Assembly: GCF_037038585.1 (NCBI RefSeq) | Contig: NW_027288510.1 | Location: 1,369,001 to 1,433,000 of the forward strand | DNA from: Patagioenas fasciata | Lineage: Eukaryota; Chordata; Aves; Columbiformes; Columbidae | Direction of reading: 5' to 3' | Length of the DNA: 64,000 nt | Part shown: one piece after another, positions 44,901 to 54,400 of the stretch | How positions within the stretch are numbered: the stretch's first letter is position 1 | Layout of the letters: the number at the start of each line of letters is the position of its first letter | The notes under the pieces: model-generated | Databases searched by the model: none | The model's input: only the letters and a program-made list of their open reading frames with translations | Told to the model about the DNA's origin: nothing | Position numbers and translations under genes: made by a program

Positions 44901-46590
44901 GCTGTGAGGGACCCTGTTGTTGAAGCAGGACAAAGAGAGTGCGCTCTTAGCTGCATTGTCCTCTGGTGATTCTTTAAAACAAACAGCTGGGCAGGGTCCT
45001 TCCACAGCCGGCCGGCTTTGTCGAGTGGAGCTCTTGGCAGGGCCGCGGTGGGTGGTTGGTGCTCCCCTCAGTCACCTCTGGAGAGCACAGCACCCCTCCC
45101 ACCCTGCTCAAGGCCAGCGCCGCTTTCACGCTGCTCACCAGGAAAGTCTGTGCAAGCACAGCGGAGCTCACGGTCCTGCGCAACAGCCTTTTCAGGTTGA
45201 AACACGGGTCTCTCCACGATCACCAGATCCTGGTCGCTGAGCGCTACTCGCTTCGTGACAACCGCAAAAGTCCCGATTCCGGGAACGCGGACAGCCTGGA
45301 ACAGAGGAGATGGCGGATGGGAAGAAGCCTTGGAGGGGCAGACGGGTGACTTGTCAGAGGAGGCTGATGGTGCTTAGTGCCCTGCCCTGGCCTGAGGTAC
45401 AAAGGAGCAAGATGGGCTCCTTGGGAGAACACAAACAGGGGCTGCGCTTTTCCCTCGCACCCCCCTTCAGCTACGAAGAACCAAATAGGTGAGGGAAAGC
45501 TGACAAACACCCTCTGGCTCAATCAGATAGAAGGCAGGGGGTTCCCACGCTTGGAATAAATCCAGATGTGTCCCAGGCTTCCAGGTTTTCACATGCAACT
45601 CTGACGGGGGGACCTTCTTGTACATCTGAATGGACAGAGAAGGTGTCCATGTCATGGTGTGCATTGCAGTGTTGTGCTGGGGCGTTGCTCCCGCTTTCAA
45701 CGGAGGGGAAGAACAGCTGCACCCGATGGCAAAGGGCTGTCAGGACTTGATCAGCGTTCATCAGGGTGTGAGGGGAGAAGGAGGTGAGGCCCACCTGGTG
45801 GAGAGCCAGCTGCAGGCTGAGGTGATACGATGTGCTGGCCCAAATCTTAGCGAACTCTGGAAGAACAAGGGAAAGACCCGTCATGCTCTGAGGCAGCAAG
45901 CTCAAGACCACTCGGCCCACTCCTGTCCAAGGAGCGATGCATCTTTCACTCAGGCATTTCAGGTGGTCTCTCTCCAGCCCGGCAAGAACCAAGGGACACC
46001 TCATGCTGCCTCCAAGGGGCTCCTTTCCTTGCGGGTGCAGCTCTCCAGGGTGTGACCCACTCCCACGGGAAGCCGGCAGTGCTCTGCCCTGCCCGCGGGG
46101 GCACGGGGCTGCGCTCCACGCGGCTCTCGGAGGCTCAGGGCAGGCCCTGGTGTCTCCCCAGCAGGGGCCAGTTTTGCCGGGTCACATCTCTGAACACACA
46201 GAGCCCACGTGGCCCACGAGCACCTTCAGCTCTTCCATTCAGACGTGAGCTCAGCGTGGGCAATGCTCAGCGCCAGGCAAGGGCAGCCCCTTGGGGTCAG
46301 GGGCTTCTGCCTGGGCTGCCCCAGGAAGGCAGGGGCCACGTCAGGGAGGGAACCAGGAGCCCTGGCTGCCACATCAGCCCCTCAGCCCTTTGGGATGGTC
46401 AAGCAGGTCCCTCCTTGCACTCACCACTCCTGAGCAACCACCCCCCACAGTCCTCGGGTTTCCATCCTGATTTCAGAGATGTCCTTGACCCAGACACACA
46501 TGTGAAATTGGGCCTGAAGGCCTTACCATAACGCTCCAGCTTCTCAATAGTTGGGCTCAGGTGAGGCTGCAAGAAGAGCTGTCTTGCCAT
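38598..46590 (-). CDS. CCDC81-like protein gene, 14 exons
   Basis: CCDC81 is a centrosome-associated protein with two N-terminal HU-like domains. Exons on the minus strand: 46590-46527, 45856-45795, 45295-45139, 44281-44025, 43620-43535, 43071-43004, 42562-42445, 41710-41590, 41126-40917, 40594-40431, 40133-40011, 39807-39687, 39407-39275, 38998-38598. Each has an AG acceptor and GT donor, and every junction keeps frame, giving 2085 coding bases (694 residues; human CCDC81 is about 650). The first four exons align in order with CCDC81: FAKIWASTSYHL, RVPGIGTFAVVTKR, VIVERPVFQ, DVGMLIVQGKDVKMRFYLDF. Exons 5-8 match more weakly. Exon 9 is Lys/Glu-rich; exon 10 is Ser-rich and acidic. I cannot align exons 10-14 with CCDC81, so the C-terminal third is a model from splice phase alone. 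No stop or frameshift interrupts it. It is probably one of an expanded bird-specific set. Confidence 0.72.
44025..44281 (-). CDS. CCDC81-like exon 4 (second HU-like domain)
   Basis: The most diagnostic exon. It ends HLFHACVENGQNVAII, then WRDVGMLIVQGKDVKMRFYL, then FLERLNGAGKMLQALLE, very close in pattern to the CCDC81 segment before its 'RP(D/E)T' linker. Acceptor TTTCAG, donor CTCGAG then GTAGGA. All 86 codons are open. Confidence 0.82.
45139..45295 (-). CDS. CCDC81-like exon 3 (first HU-like domain core)
   Basis: Reads AVRVPGIGTFAVVTKRVAL, then VIVERPVFQPEKA, the same order as the first HU-like domain of CCDC81 (a 'P.xGTF' strand, then 'RPVF'). Acceptor TTCCAG, donor CCTG then GTGAGC. Enters in phase 0 and leaves one base over. 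Confidence 0.78.
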
Positions 46591-46644
46591 CTTAGTTCCA
46601 CTCCTGCTTCAAGTCAACAACTGCAGAGAGTGGCTGGACAATGG

Positions 46645-46815
46645 CTTTACTGCTTCTCCTTGTCCTCTTCCTTCTCCTTCTTCTCCTGATCCTTCTTCTC
46701 CTTCTCCTCCTCCTCCTCCTCCTCCTCCTTCTTTTTCTCTCCTCCTCCTTCTCCTTCTCCACCCTTCACCCTCCTTGGTGCTGTCCTGCTCCCTCTCTCC
46801 GCCTTCTCCTCCTCA
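46645..46815 (+). repeat. Pyrimidine-rich microsatellite (CTC/CTT)n
   Basis: Long CT-only run with a CTC core near 46700-46735, just upstream (minus sense) of the first CCDC81-like exon. The open leucine-rich frame across it is an artefact. Confidence 0.95.
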
Positions 46816-47347
46816 CTGCAGAGCAGCTACTCCAGAGCAGAGCGGTGCGAGAGCAGCTCTCAGCACTTGGAGTCCACTCGGCCTCACCGGGTGAGTGGGG
46901 CAGACGCTGGTCACGACAGGGACAGGGGGGCTGTCACCACTGTGACGTGTGGCTGTCCCACTGTGACCCCGGACCGTGTCACAGAGGGGCTGCACACACC
47001 CTCCCCCCAGGCCCTGCCAGGGGCTCTGCAGTGGGCAGGGGCTTCCGGGAGCTGCCCCCACCCCACTGTGTCCTGAGCGGGAGGGGTTTCCCCAGGCCAC
47101 CCCTGCCATGTCCCCACATGGGGACACCGGGCTGCAAGGGCCGATGGGCTTCCTTCCACCCTTCCCCGCTTCTTCCTGCCCCTCTCACCCAACGTGTCTG
47201 CAGCGGGGAGCGCGGCTGCCCTGCCTGGCGCAGCTTTGGCAGGCGATGGCTGCTCACACCGGCTTTGGAGCCGGCTGCACCCCTCTCCCACCGGCCCCGG
47301 CAGCACCGGACCTGCTCCCACACGGGTCCCGCTGCAGCTCCCGCTGC

Positions 47348-47625
47348 TCACGGTTCCCAGTGCCATGGAGAGGACTGCTCTGATTTGCTGAAGGTGCTGA
47401 GGGGGGTGCCGTTGCCAAACTCGGGGAGGGGGTTCAGGCTGCCGAACCAAACAGGGTGGTGGTGGATGGCCGCTGCTCCCTTGGTGTTCCCAGGAGAGAG
47501 GCCTGGTCCATGCAGCAGCACTCGCGGTGCCCTAGGGCTCATTAACGCTCCGTGCCACAGGTCGCCCGGCTCCAAGCCGCCTGCCTGGTCCCACGGGCCG
47601 TCGAAGGGCTCAGGGTCGATAACTC
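47348..47625 (-). CDS. Orphan coding-like 3' exon, unknown protein
   Basis: A single minus-strand frame with protein-like composition: VIDPEPFDGPWDQAGGLEPG, then HHHPVWFGSLNPLPEFG, then SKSEQSSPWHWEP and TGA at 47348. It is rich in Trp, Gly, Pro and His with no low-complexity run. A possible acceptor (pyrimidine-rich, ...CCGCAAG) lies near 47625. I do not recognise it. No upstream exon is found before the LTR at 47699, so it may be a broken gene end. Confidence 0.4.
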
Positions 47626-47698
47626 TTGCGGGAATGGCAGGGTGTGCGGTTCCAGCTAAAGGGCCTTGGACAGATTACACAGAAGTGTTTTCTATGGG

Positions 47699-48072
47699 TG
47701 TAAGACGTGATGGCCCAGACCGGTGAGAACGATATCTCCGGTCAGAAAACCACCCCCGTGTGTGCGATGTGTGAATGTTGGGCCTGGGCGTGTGAACGAG
47801 TGGGTCGGAATGCCGCCCACAAGATACGCATGGGAACGTGACTGAAACCAGTCACAATAGGAGTGTGGTGTGTTTAGAATAACAATTATTGAACAAAGTC
47901 ATTTGTCTAACCTCTTAGCCCAAGCTCATCCCTGTAAATCTATAAATGGAGAACCGTTAATAAAAGAGAGCTCAGCTCTGCCCGGCTCTGCTCTTGCTGC
48001 CAACAAGAACCCTGTGCCTGTGCGCCCCGTCTGCATCTGTGTGAATCGTTCCTCATCGCCACAACGCTGACA
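47699..48072 (+). mobile_element. Solo LTR
   Basis: About 374 bases from TGTAAGACG to CGCTGACA, with a TATAAAT-like box near 47940 and AATAAA at 47959-47964. It ends in TGACA, as does the LTR at 38143-38513, so the two may be related families. Confidence 0.7.
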
Positions 48073-48559
48073 ATCCTTTCCTCAGAACCCTCCGGGTCCC
48101 CAGCACCCTCCTGTCTCGTCCTCCCTAACAATGATTCAGTCCCCATTCCTCCCCGTCTGCACAAAAACGTGGTTTGCAGGTCACCAAGCTGGGGACCCAT
48201 CCCTGGGGCCGCACAGGCAGTGCCCCGGCCTTTCTGCCTTGTGGACCTGTGGATTTTCTTGAAGAATTCCTTGCCAGATTCAGGCAAGCGTATATCCGTA
48301 ATATAATTTCTCTCTAAACACGTGGGTGTATTTTTCCTGGGGTTAGGGACTGTAATAGACTTAACGATATATTTGTTAATCAAACCGGTCTAAATGGATA
48401 TGTTATCAGTGGCTGTGAAACCTGAGCGTGTGATATTAGTATATGCTGCCATTAAACAATGCAACCTGTATGTAGTCTTTGTAAAAAACTTGTTCCACAG
48501 ATATGTGTAAAAGCCTAATTTAGCGTACCCTGCAGAACATTCAGGAAGAGACTGACAGA

Positions 48560-49046
48560 GAGAAGGGCCCAGTTGCATCCTTCTGTGAACAGGATAACGG
48601 GGTCTTCAGCACAAAGCGGGAGGAAAACCAGCTCAAGGCCTTGGAGCCCTGACCAAACCCAGCGTGCTAGGCCAAGGATAAGAAATGCACAAAAGAACGG
48701 ACCGCAGCCTTCATCCAAAAGACCCCCGCCCGTGACCACCCGCAGACACTGCGCAGGCGCAACAGGAAGGAGCCAGAGCTGAAGACTATAGATATAATTC
48801 CTTGGAACTCATTTTAATAAGAACGGCCTTTTCGAGGAAAAGTTATGAATGTGTATAGGCATTCCTGGAATAACCATGACTATGTAATCCTTTACCACAT
48901 GTAACCAAGCTGGCTGCTCCTGGAAAGGCGCCGTGGTGCAGCGCAGGCTCCCCGGCCGCCCAGCGCTCTTTTGCCCGCTTGCTGCAATAAATTCTAAGCA
49001 ATTTATTCCGACGGGTGCGTGCTGTTTATCGTGATCGTCTGTAACA
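48560..49046 (+). mobile_element. LTR immediately before the hairpin array
   Basis: Shares 'ggaactcatt(t)taataagaac' and 'ttatgaat(g)tgtatagg' with 26455-26645. AATAAA at 48986-48991. The left end is not sharply defined. The right end (TGTAACAC) meets the hairpin array. Confidence 0.6.
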
Positions 49047-49047
49047 C

Positions 49048-49269
49048 CGTGCACGTTTGCACGCGCACTTTCCGTGCTTAACACAAGCACGTGTATCAAT
49101 TATTTCCTCGCACAATCGCGGGTGTATTTTCCTCCCCTGCTTCCGCACAAGCACGTGTAACTTTCCGTGCACATCTGCATGTGTATTAACCCTCGCAGGA
49201 TTGCGAGTGTATTGTAAATTTACCCTCGCAGAATCGCGAGTGTGCACTTTCCGTACTCACTACAGCACG
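49048..49269 (+). repeat. Array of eight short hairpin units
   Basis: Units of about 20-37 bases, each a small inverted repeat that, in most units, is followed at once by GTGT(A). Stems: CGTGCA/TGCACG (49048-49063), CGTGCTT/AAGCACG (49073-49091), CTCGC/GCGGG (49107-49122), a weaker CCGCACAAGCACG unit (49143-49155), CGTGCA/TGCATG (49166-49181), CTCGCA/TGCGAG (49192-49207), CTCGC/GCGAG (49225-49240) and CGTAC/GCACG (49252-49269). The stem sequences differ but usually stay complementary. Confidence 0.8.
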
Positions 49270-49509
49270 TGTATCTCTCCAAAATAACCCCACACCGTGT
49301 TCAGGCAAGTGCGGACTCCTCCCGGACTCGGGGACGGCTCCGGCACTGTTTTGGTGAAGCCACGTGCATGCACTCTGTGCACCGCCTGTCGTATTGGTTG
49401 CTGCCCCTTCATCATTTTCCTCAACTGGTATCCGAACCTGTATTCGAGTCACTTTTGGATGCTAAAACCCTGTTTCTCACTGGTTTAACAAAAGTTGTTT
49501 CGGACCCTG

Positions 49510-49785
49510 TTGTCCCTTAAACGAACCTGGGGTGCCTCCGGGACACCCCCCTTTCCATATTGATCCCCAGGAATGAGTCCCCCCTCAGTCTCCTCCAGCT
49601 CCAGAGCCCCAGCTCCCTCAGCCTTTCCTCACACGGCAGATGCTCCACTCCCTCCAGCATCTTGGTGGCTGCGCTGGGCTCTCTGCAGCAGTTCCCTGTC
49701 CTTCTGGAGCTGAGGGAGAACTGGACACAACATTCCAGGGGTGGTCTCCCCAGGGCAGAGCAGGGGGGCAGGAGAACCTCTCTCA
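49510..49785 (-). mobile_element. CR1 LINE fragment, antisense
   Basis: Third copy of the CR1 piece seen in the palindrome arms ('cctcagcctttcctcacacg', 'ccagcatcttggtggctgcg'). Confidence 0.8.
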
Positions 49786-49799
49786 TCATCTTGCACAAT

Positions 49800-50500
49800 A
49801 ACGCCCCCAAACTGAGTAGTTTTGCCAAAAAGAAATTGCAAATCTTCCAAACTCTCGCAAATAAATTTGTAATTTCACCAAAAAATGCGCAAATCTTGCC
49901 TCAAAATACTAATTTCCCCCCCAATTGCAAATCTTGCCCCAAAACCTTGCAATTTTGCGCCAAAATCTACAAATCTTGACAAGAAAATCCGTAATTTTGC
50001 CCAAACTTGGCAAATTTGCAAAAAAATTTATAACCTTTTTGGGGGAAACACTCATTTTTTGATCCATTTTTTCGGGGGAAACACATTTTTTTATTAGAAA
50101 CAAGTGCATATTTTGGGGAAAACCCCAATTTTAGGGCCATATTTGGGGAGAAACACCCATCTTTGGACCCATTTTTGGAGGGTGCACACAGTTTTGGGTG
50201 CACTCATTTTTTTTGGGGGGGAAAAACAACTTTTGGGCCCACATTTTGTGGGCAAACACCATTTTTTGGACACATTTTTGGAATGAAACACCCATTTTCA
50301 GTCCCATTTTTCGTGGGGTAGTACCCATTCTGGAGGGAACAAGACCCATTGTTTTGGGAAAAAACCAATACTTCCACTACTTGAGGTCCATTTTTGGGGG
50401 AAAACACTCAGTTTTGCGGGGAACCCATTTTTATGGGGAAAAAGCATTTTTGGGGCCCATTTTTTGGGCAAAGTACACAATTTGGGGGTGTCCCAGTTTT
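49800..50500 (+). repeat. Two-phase degenerate minisatellite
   Basis: From ~49830 to 50030 the unit is 'gcaaatcttgccccaaaa'-like (AT-rich, CAAATCTTG core). From ~50035 it changes to 'gggggaaacacccatttttg'-like units of about 30 bases. Units differ by many substitutions, so the array is old. Confidence 0.85.
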
Positions 50501-50566
50501 GTCACAAACCAGACCGGGTCTCTTTCAGTGATTTTCTCTCAGCTAAGCTCTTCTCGGTCGCTGTAC

Positions 50567-50642
50567 CTTTCTGGGTCAGCCTGCATATTTTTCCCAGGAT
50601 GCCCGTGGCGCCGAACTGGAACTCGCCTCCAACCCCCGTCAT
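50567..50642 (-). CDS. Possible first coding exon downstream of the CpG island
   Basis: ATG at 50642 in a good start context opens MTGVGGEFQFGATGILGKIC and a few more codons, up to a donor (CAGAAAG then GTACAG) at 50566. If unspliced the frame runs to a stop after 46 codons. No family recognised and no second exon found before the minisatellite. Confidence 0.28.
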
Positions 50643-50749
50643 CTTTTCGGTCCCCTAGCGGTGCCCGACAGCGACAGGGCAGGGGCTGTCTCAGGTCCTC
50701 CCCGTCTGCCCAACAGGGCAGGGCTCCATCGCCTTTGGGGGTGTCCCCT

Positions 50750-51060
50750 GGAGCCTCTCCGAGTGGCGCCAGCAGCTTCGCGCTCAGCACCAGCGGGTGC
50801 GGCTCCTCCTGAGGGGATGGGGGATGAGGGGGCGGGGCCACCGGCCGGCGGCGCGCGGGGCTGAGGCAGCGAGCTGCGATTGGCCGGCCGGGCCGCAGCG
50901 GCCGTTCCCGCCTGAGCCTTGGGGCGGAGCCAGAGCGGGAGTGCGGGGGGCGGCCGGGCCAGGAGCCGCCCGCAGAGCGCCCGGAGAGCGGGCTTCGGGG
51001 ACTCTGCCCGGGAACGAGTGGCAGGAGGAGAGGAGACGGCCCCAGCGGTACCGGGTGAGC
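50750..51060. promoter_or_regulatory. CpG island promoter candidate
   Basis: GC boxes (GGGGCGGGGC near 50829, GGGGCGGAGC near 50921), a CCAAT-type ATTGG at 50879-50883 and dense CpGs. Plus-strand donor CCGG then GTGAGC near 51053, and a minus-strand acceptor CCCCTCAG ending near 50812. Confidence 0.5.
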
Positions 51061-51094
51061 TTCTGGCTGGAGCCTGGGAGCTGTTCCTCCCAGC

Positions 51095-51265
51095 GAGGGC
51101 TGTCGGGCACTGAACGGGCTGCCCAGGGCAGGGCTGGAGCCGCCATCCCTGGAGGGGTTTCCACAGGAGCTCCTGAGGGCCGTGGGCAGTGGCGGGGGGT
51201 TGTGCTTGGACTCCAGCACCTTCAAGGTGTTTGACACCCAAAGGGATTCTGTGGCACACTCAATT
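51095..51265 (+). mobile_element. CR1 3' fragment
   Basis: 'gaacgggctgcccagggcag' and 'gccatccctggaggggtttc' is a CR1 tail piece next to the CpG island. Confidence 0.75.
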
Positions 51266-51459
51266 TTCACATTGCCATGGAGCCTGGAGGTCCCAGCGGG
51301 GTTTGGATCAGCGTGTTCTGGAACATTCTCAGTGGTCGGGTCTGTGTGCAGAGTGTGGTGGGAATGAGAAGAGAGGAGATGGAGAGAACAGTGGGGAGGT
51401 GGAGGAGCAGGAGTGGAGGTGAATACCAGAGAGAGCGAGTGTGTGCGGATCAGCAGTGA

Positions 51460-54400
51460 TCACCCCAAACCTGCCCCGCACACACGGCACCCAAAATCCT
51501 GCACCCCAAAATACTCTTCCCAAACCTGCACCCCAGATCCTGACCCCAAGCCCTGCACCAAAACCTGCCCCTCAATCCTGAACCCCCAAATCCTCCACCC
51601 CCGATCCTGTCTTCCCAAACCCTGCACCCCAGATCCTGCACCCCCAAATTCGGCCCTACCAAACTCTGCACCCCTAAACCCTACAACTGAAACCTTGCAC
51701 CCCCTAATCCTGCCCTCCCTACCTTCCTGAACCCCGAAACCTGCACCCCAAACCCTGCATTCCCAAATCTTTCCGTCCTATACCCTCCACCCCTAAACCT
51801 GCCCCCAAACCCTGCACCCCAAAGAATTCCCTCCCAAACCTTGCACCTCCAAATCCTGCACCTCAAAGGCCTGGAAACCCAAGCCCTTCAACCCCATCCC
51901 TGCAACACCAAATCCTGTACCCCAAACCCAGCACCCCAGAATCCTGCACCCCAAATCCTGCCTACCAAACCTTTCACTGCAAACCCCTGCACCCCAAGAT
52001 TGTGCTGCCCTAAACACTGAACCCCCAAATCCTGCAGACCCGGATCCTTGACTCCCAAGACTCTGCACCCCCAAATCCTGCACCCAAATCTCTCACCCCC
52101 ACCACCCTGCACTCCCAACCCCTGCACCCCAAAACTCCACACCTCCAAATCCTGAACCCTGAAACCCCGCACCCCCAAATCCTGTGCCCCAGTCCTGTGC
52201 ACCCCACACTCTGCAACCTTAAATTTCCCCCCAAGCCCCTGCACCCCAAACGCTGCACTCTTAGACCTGACTTCTAAACCCTGCACCCCCAAACAGTGCA
52301 CCCCCAAATCCTGAAGCCCCAGATCCTTCCCTCCCATACTGTACACCCCCAAATCCTGAACCCCCAGATCCTGAATTCCAGGATCTTGCACCCCCAGACC
52401 CTGCACCCCCAAATCAGACACACGAAAACTCTCCACCCCCAAATCTTGCACCTCTAAGCCTCCACCCCTTAACACTGCATCCCCAAATCTTTCACCCCAA
52501 AACCTCAACCCAGAACCCTGTACCCCAAAACCCTACACCTCCAAATCCTGAACCCTTAAACCCTGCACCCCCAGATCCTCCCCCCAAATGAATGAACCCC
52601 CAAAACCTACACCCCCAGATGCTGCTGCCCCATACCCAGCACCCCAAACTCTGCACCCAGAAATCCTGCACTCTCATAACCCTGCACCTCAAATAATTCC
52701 CTCGACCCTGCACCCCCAGAACCTGTAACCCCAATCGCTGCACCCCCAGGTCCTGTCCCCAAACTCTGCACTGCCAGATCCTGCCCCCCTAAACCCTTAA
52801 AGCCCAAATATTGTACCCTCAGATCCTTCCTCAACACCCTGCACCCCCAAATTCCCCACCGAAAACCTGCACCCCCAGATCCTGCACCACCAAGTTCTGT
52901 ACCCTGAAACCCTGCACTGAAAATCCTGCCCCCTAACTCTGCACCCCCGAATCCTGCACCCCCAAATCCTGCATCCCTAAACCCTGCACCCCCAAATCCT
53001 TCAACCCCCAAAGCCAATGCACTGCCAAACCCTGGACCCCCAGATACTGCACCCCAGAACCCTGCACGTTGAAATCCTGCACCCCCAAACCCTGCAGCCC
53101 AGAACCCTGTACCCGATATCCTGCCGCCCCACAACTTGCACCCCCCAAACCTGCAACCCCAAATACTGCACCCCAAATCCTGCATCTTGAAACCCTGCAC
53201 CCCTAAATCCTTCCTCCCAAGCCATGATTCCCCAAAACCTGTAATACCAAATCCTGCACCCCTAAATTCAGCCCTACCATACTTTGCACCCCTATAATTC
53301 AGCCCTACCATACTTTGCACCCCTAAACCCTGAAATCTTACACCCCCTCATCCTGCCCTCCCAAATCCTGAGCCCTGCACCCCCAAAGCCTGCATTCCCA
53401 AACGCAGCAACCCCAGGTCCTGAACACCCAAACACTGCACCCCCAAATTAGGCAGCCCCAAACCCAGCACCCCAAAATCCTCCATTCACAAACTCTGCAT
53501 CCCCCAAACCTGGACCCCCACATGTGCACCCCCAAAATCATGCCCCCCTGAAACGCTGCACTTCAAAACCCTGCACCCCTAAATCCTTCCCCCAAAACCC
53601 TGCCCCCCAAACCCTACACCCCAAGGTCCTTCCCCCACCTCCTGGAACCCCAAACCCTGCACCCCAAAGAATTCCCTCCCAAACCTTGCACCTCCAAATC
53701 CTGCACCTCAAAGGCCTGGAAACCCAAGCCCTTCAACCCCATCCCTGCAACACCAAATCCTGTACCCCAAACCCAGCACCCCAGAATCCTGCACCCCAAA
53801 TCCTGCCTACCAAACCTTTCACTGCAAACCCCTGCACCCCGAGGTTGTGCTGCCCTAAACACTGAACCCCCAAATCCTGCAGCCCCAGTCCTATGCACCC
53901 CACACTCTGCAACCTTAATTTTCCCCCCAAGCCCCTGCACCCCAAACGCTGCACTCTTAGACCTGACTTCTAAACCCTGCACCCCCAAACAGTGCACCCC
54001 CAAATCCTGCACCCCTAATCCTCCACCCTTTTAACACTGCACCCCAAAACCTGAACCACCAAATCTTTCACCCCCAAAACCTCCCTCCTCCAAACCCTGC
54101 ACTTCAAAATGCTCCACCCCCAAATCCTTCTCCCCGACACCCTGCACCCCCAGATCCTGACCCCAAAAGCCTGCACCCCAAATCCTGTACCCCAAAGCCC
54201 TGCACTCTCAAATCATACATGCCCAGAACGTGCACCCTAAACTGTGCACCCCAAAATCCTAAACCCCTTAACCCTGCACCCCCAAATCCTCCAGACCCAT
54301 GTGCCGAACCCAGCAACCCAAAATCTACCCCCCAAAACCTACATCCCCAAATCCTGCACCCCCAGGTCCTGAACAGCCAAAATCTGCACCCCCAATTCTG

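Noticed and set aside
46641-47726. 361-codon plus-strand frame beginning with a leucine run
   Set aside because: The leucine run is the CT microsatellite and the rest is antisense to the more protein-like minus-strand frame.
49048-49269. CRISPR array reading of the hairpin repeats
   Set aside because: Units are not identical, spacers are not unique fixed-length pieces, and the context is a vertebrate genome with LTRs and CR1.
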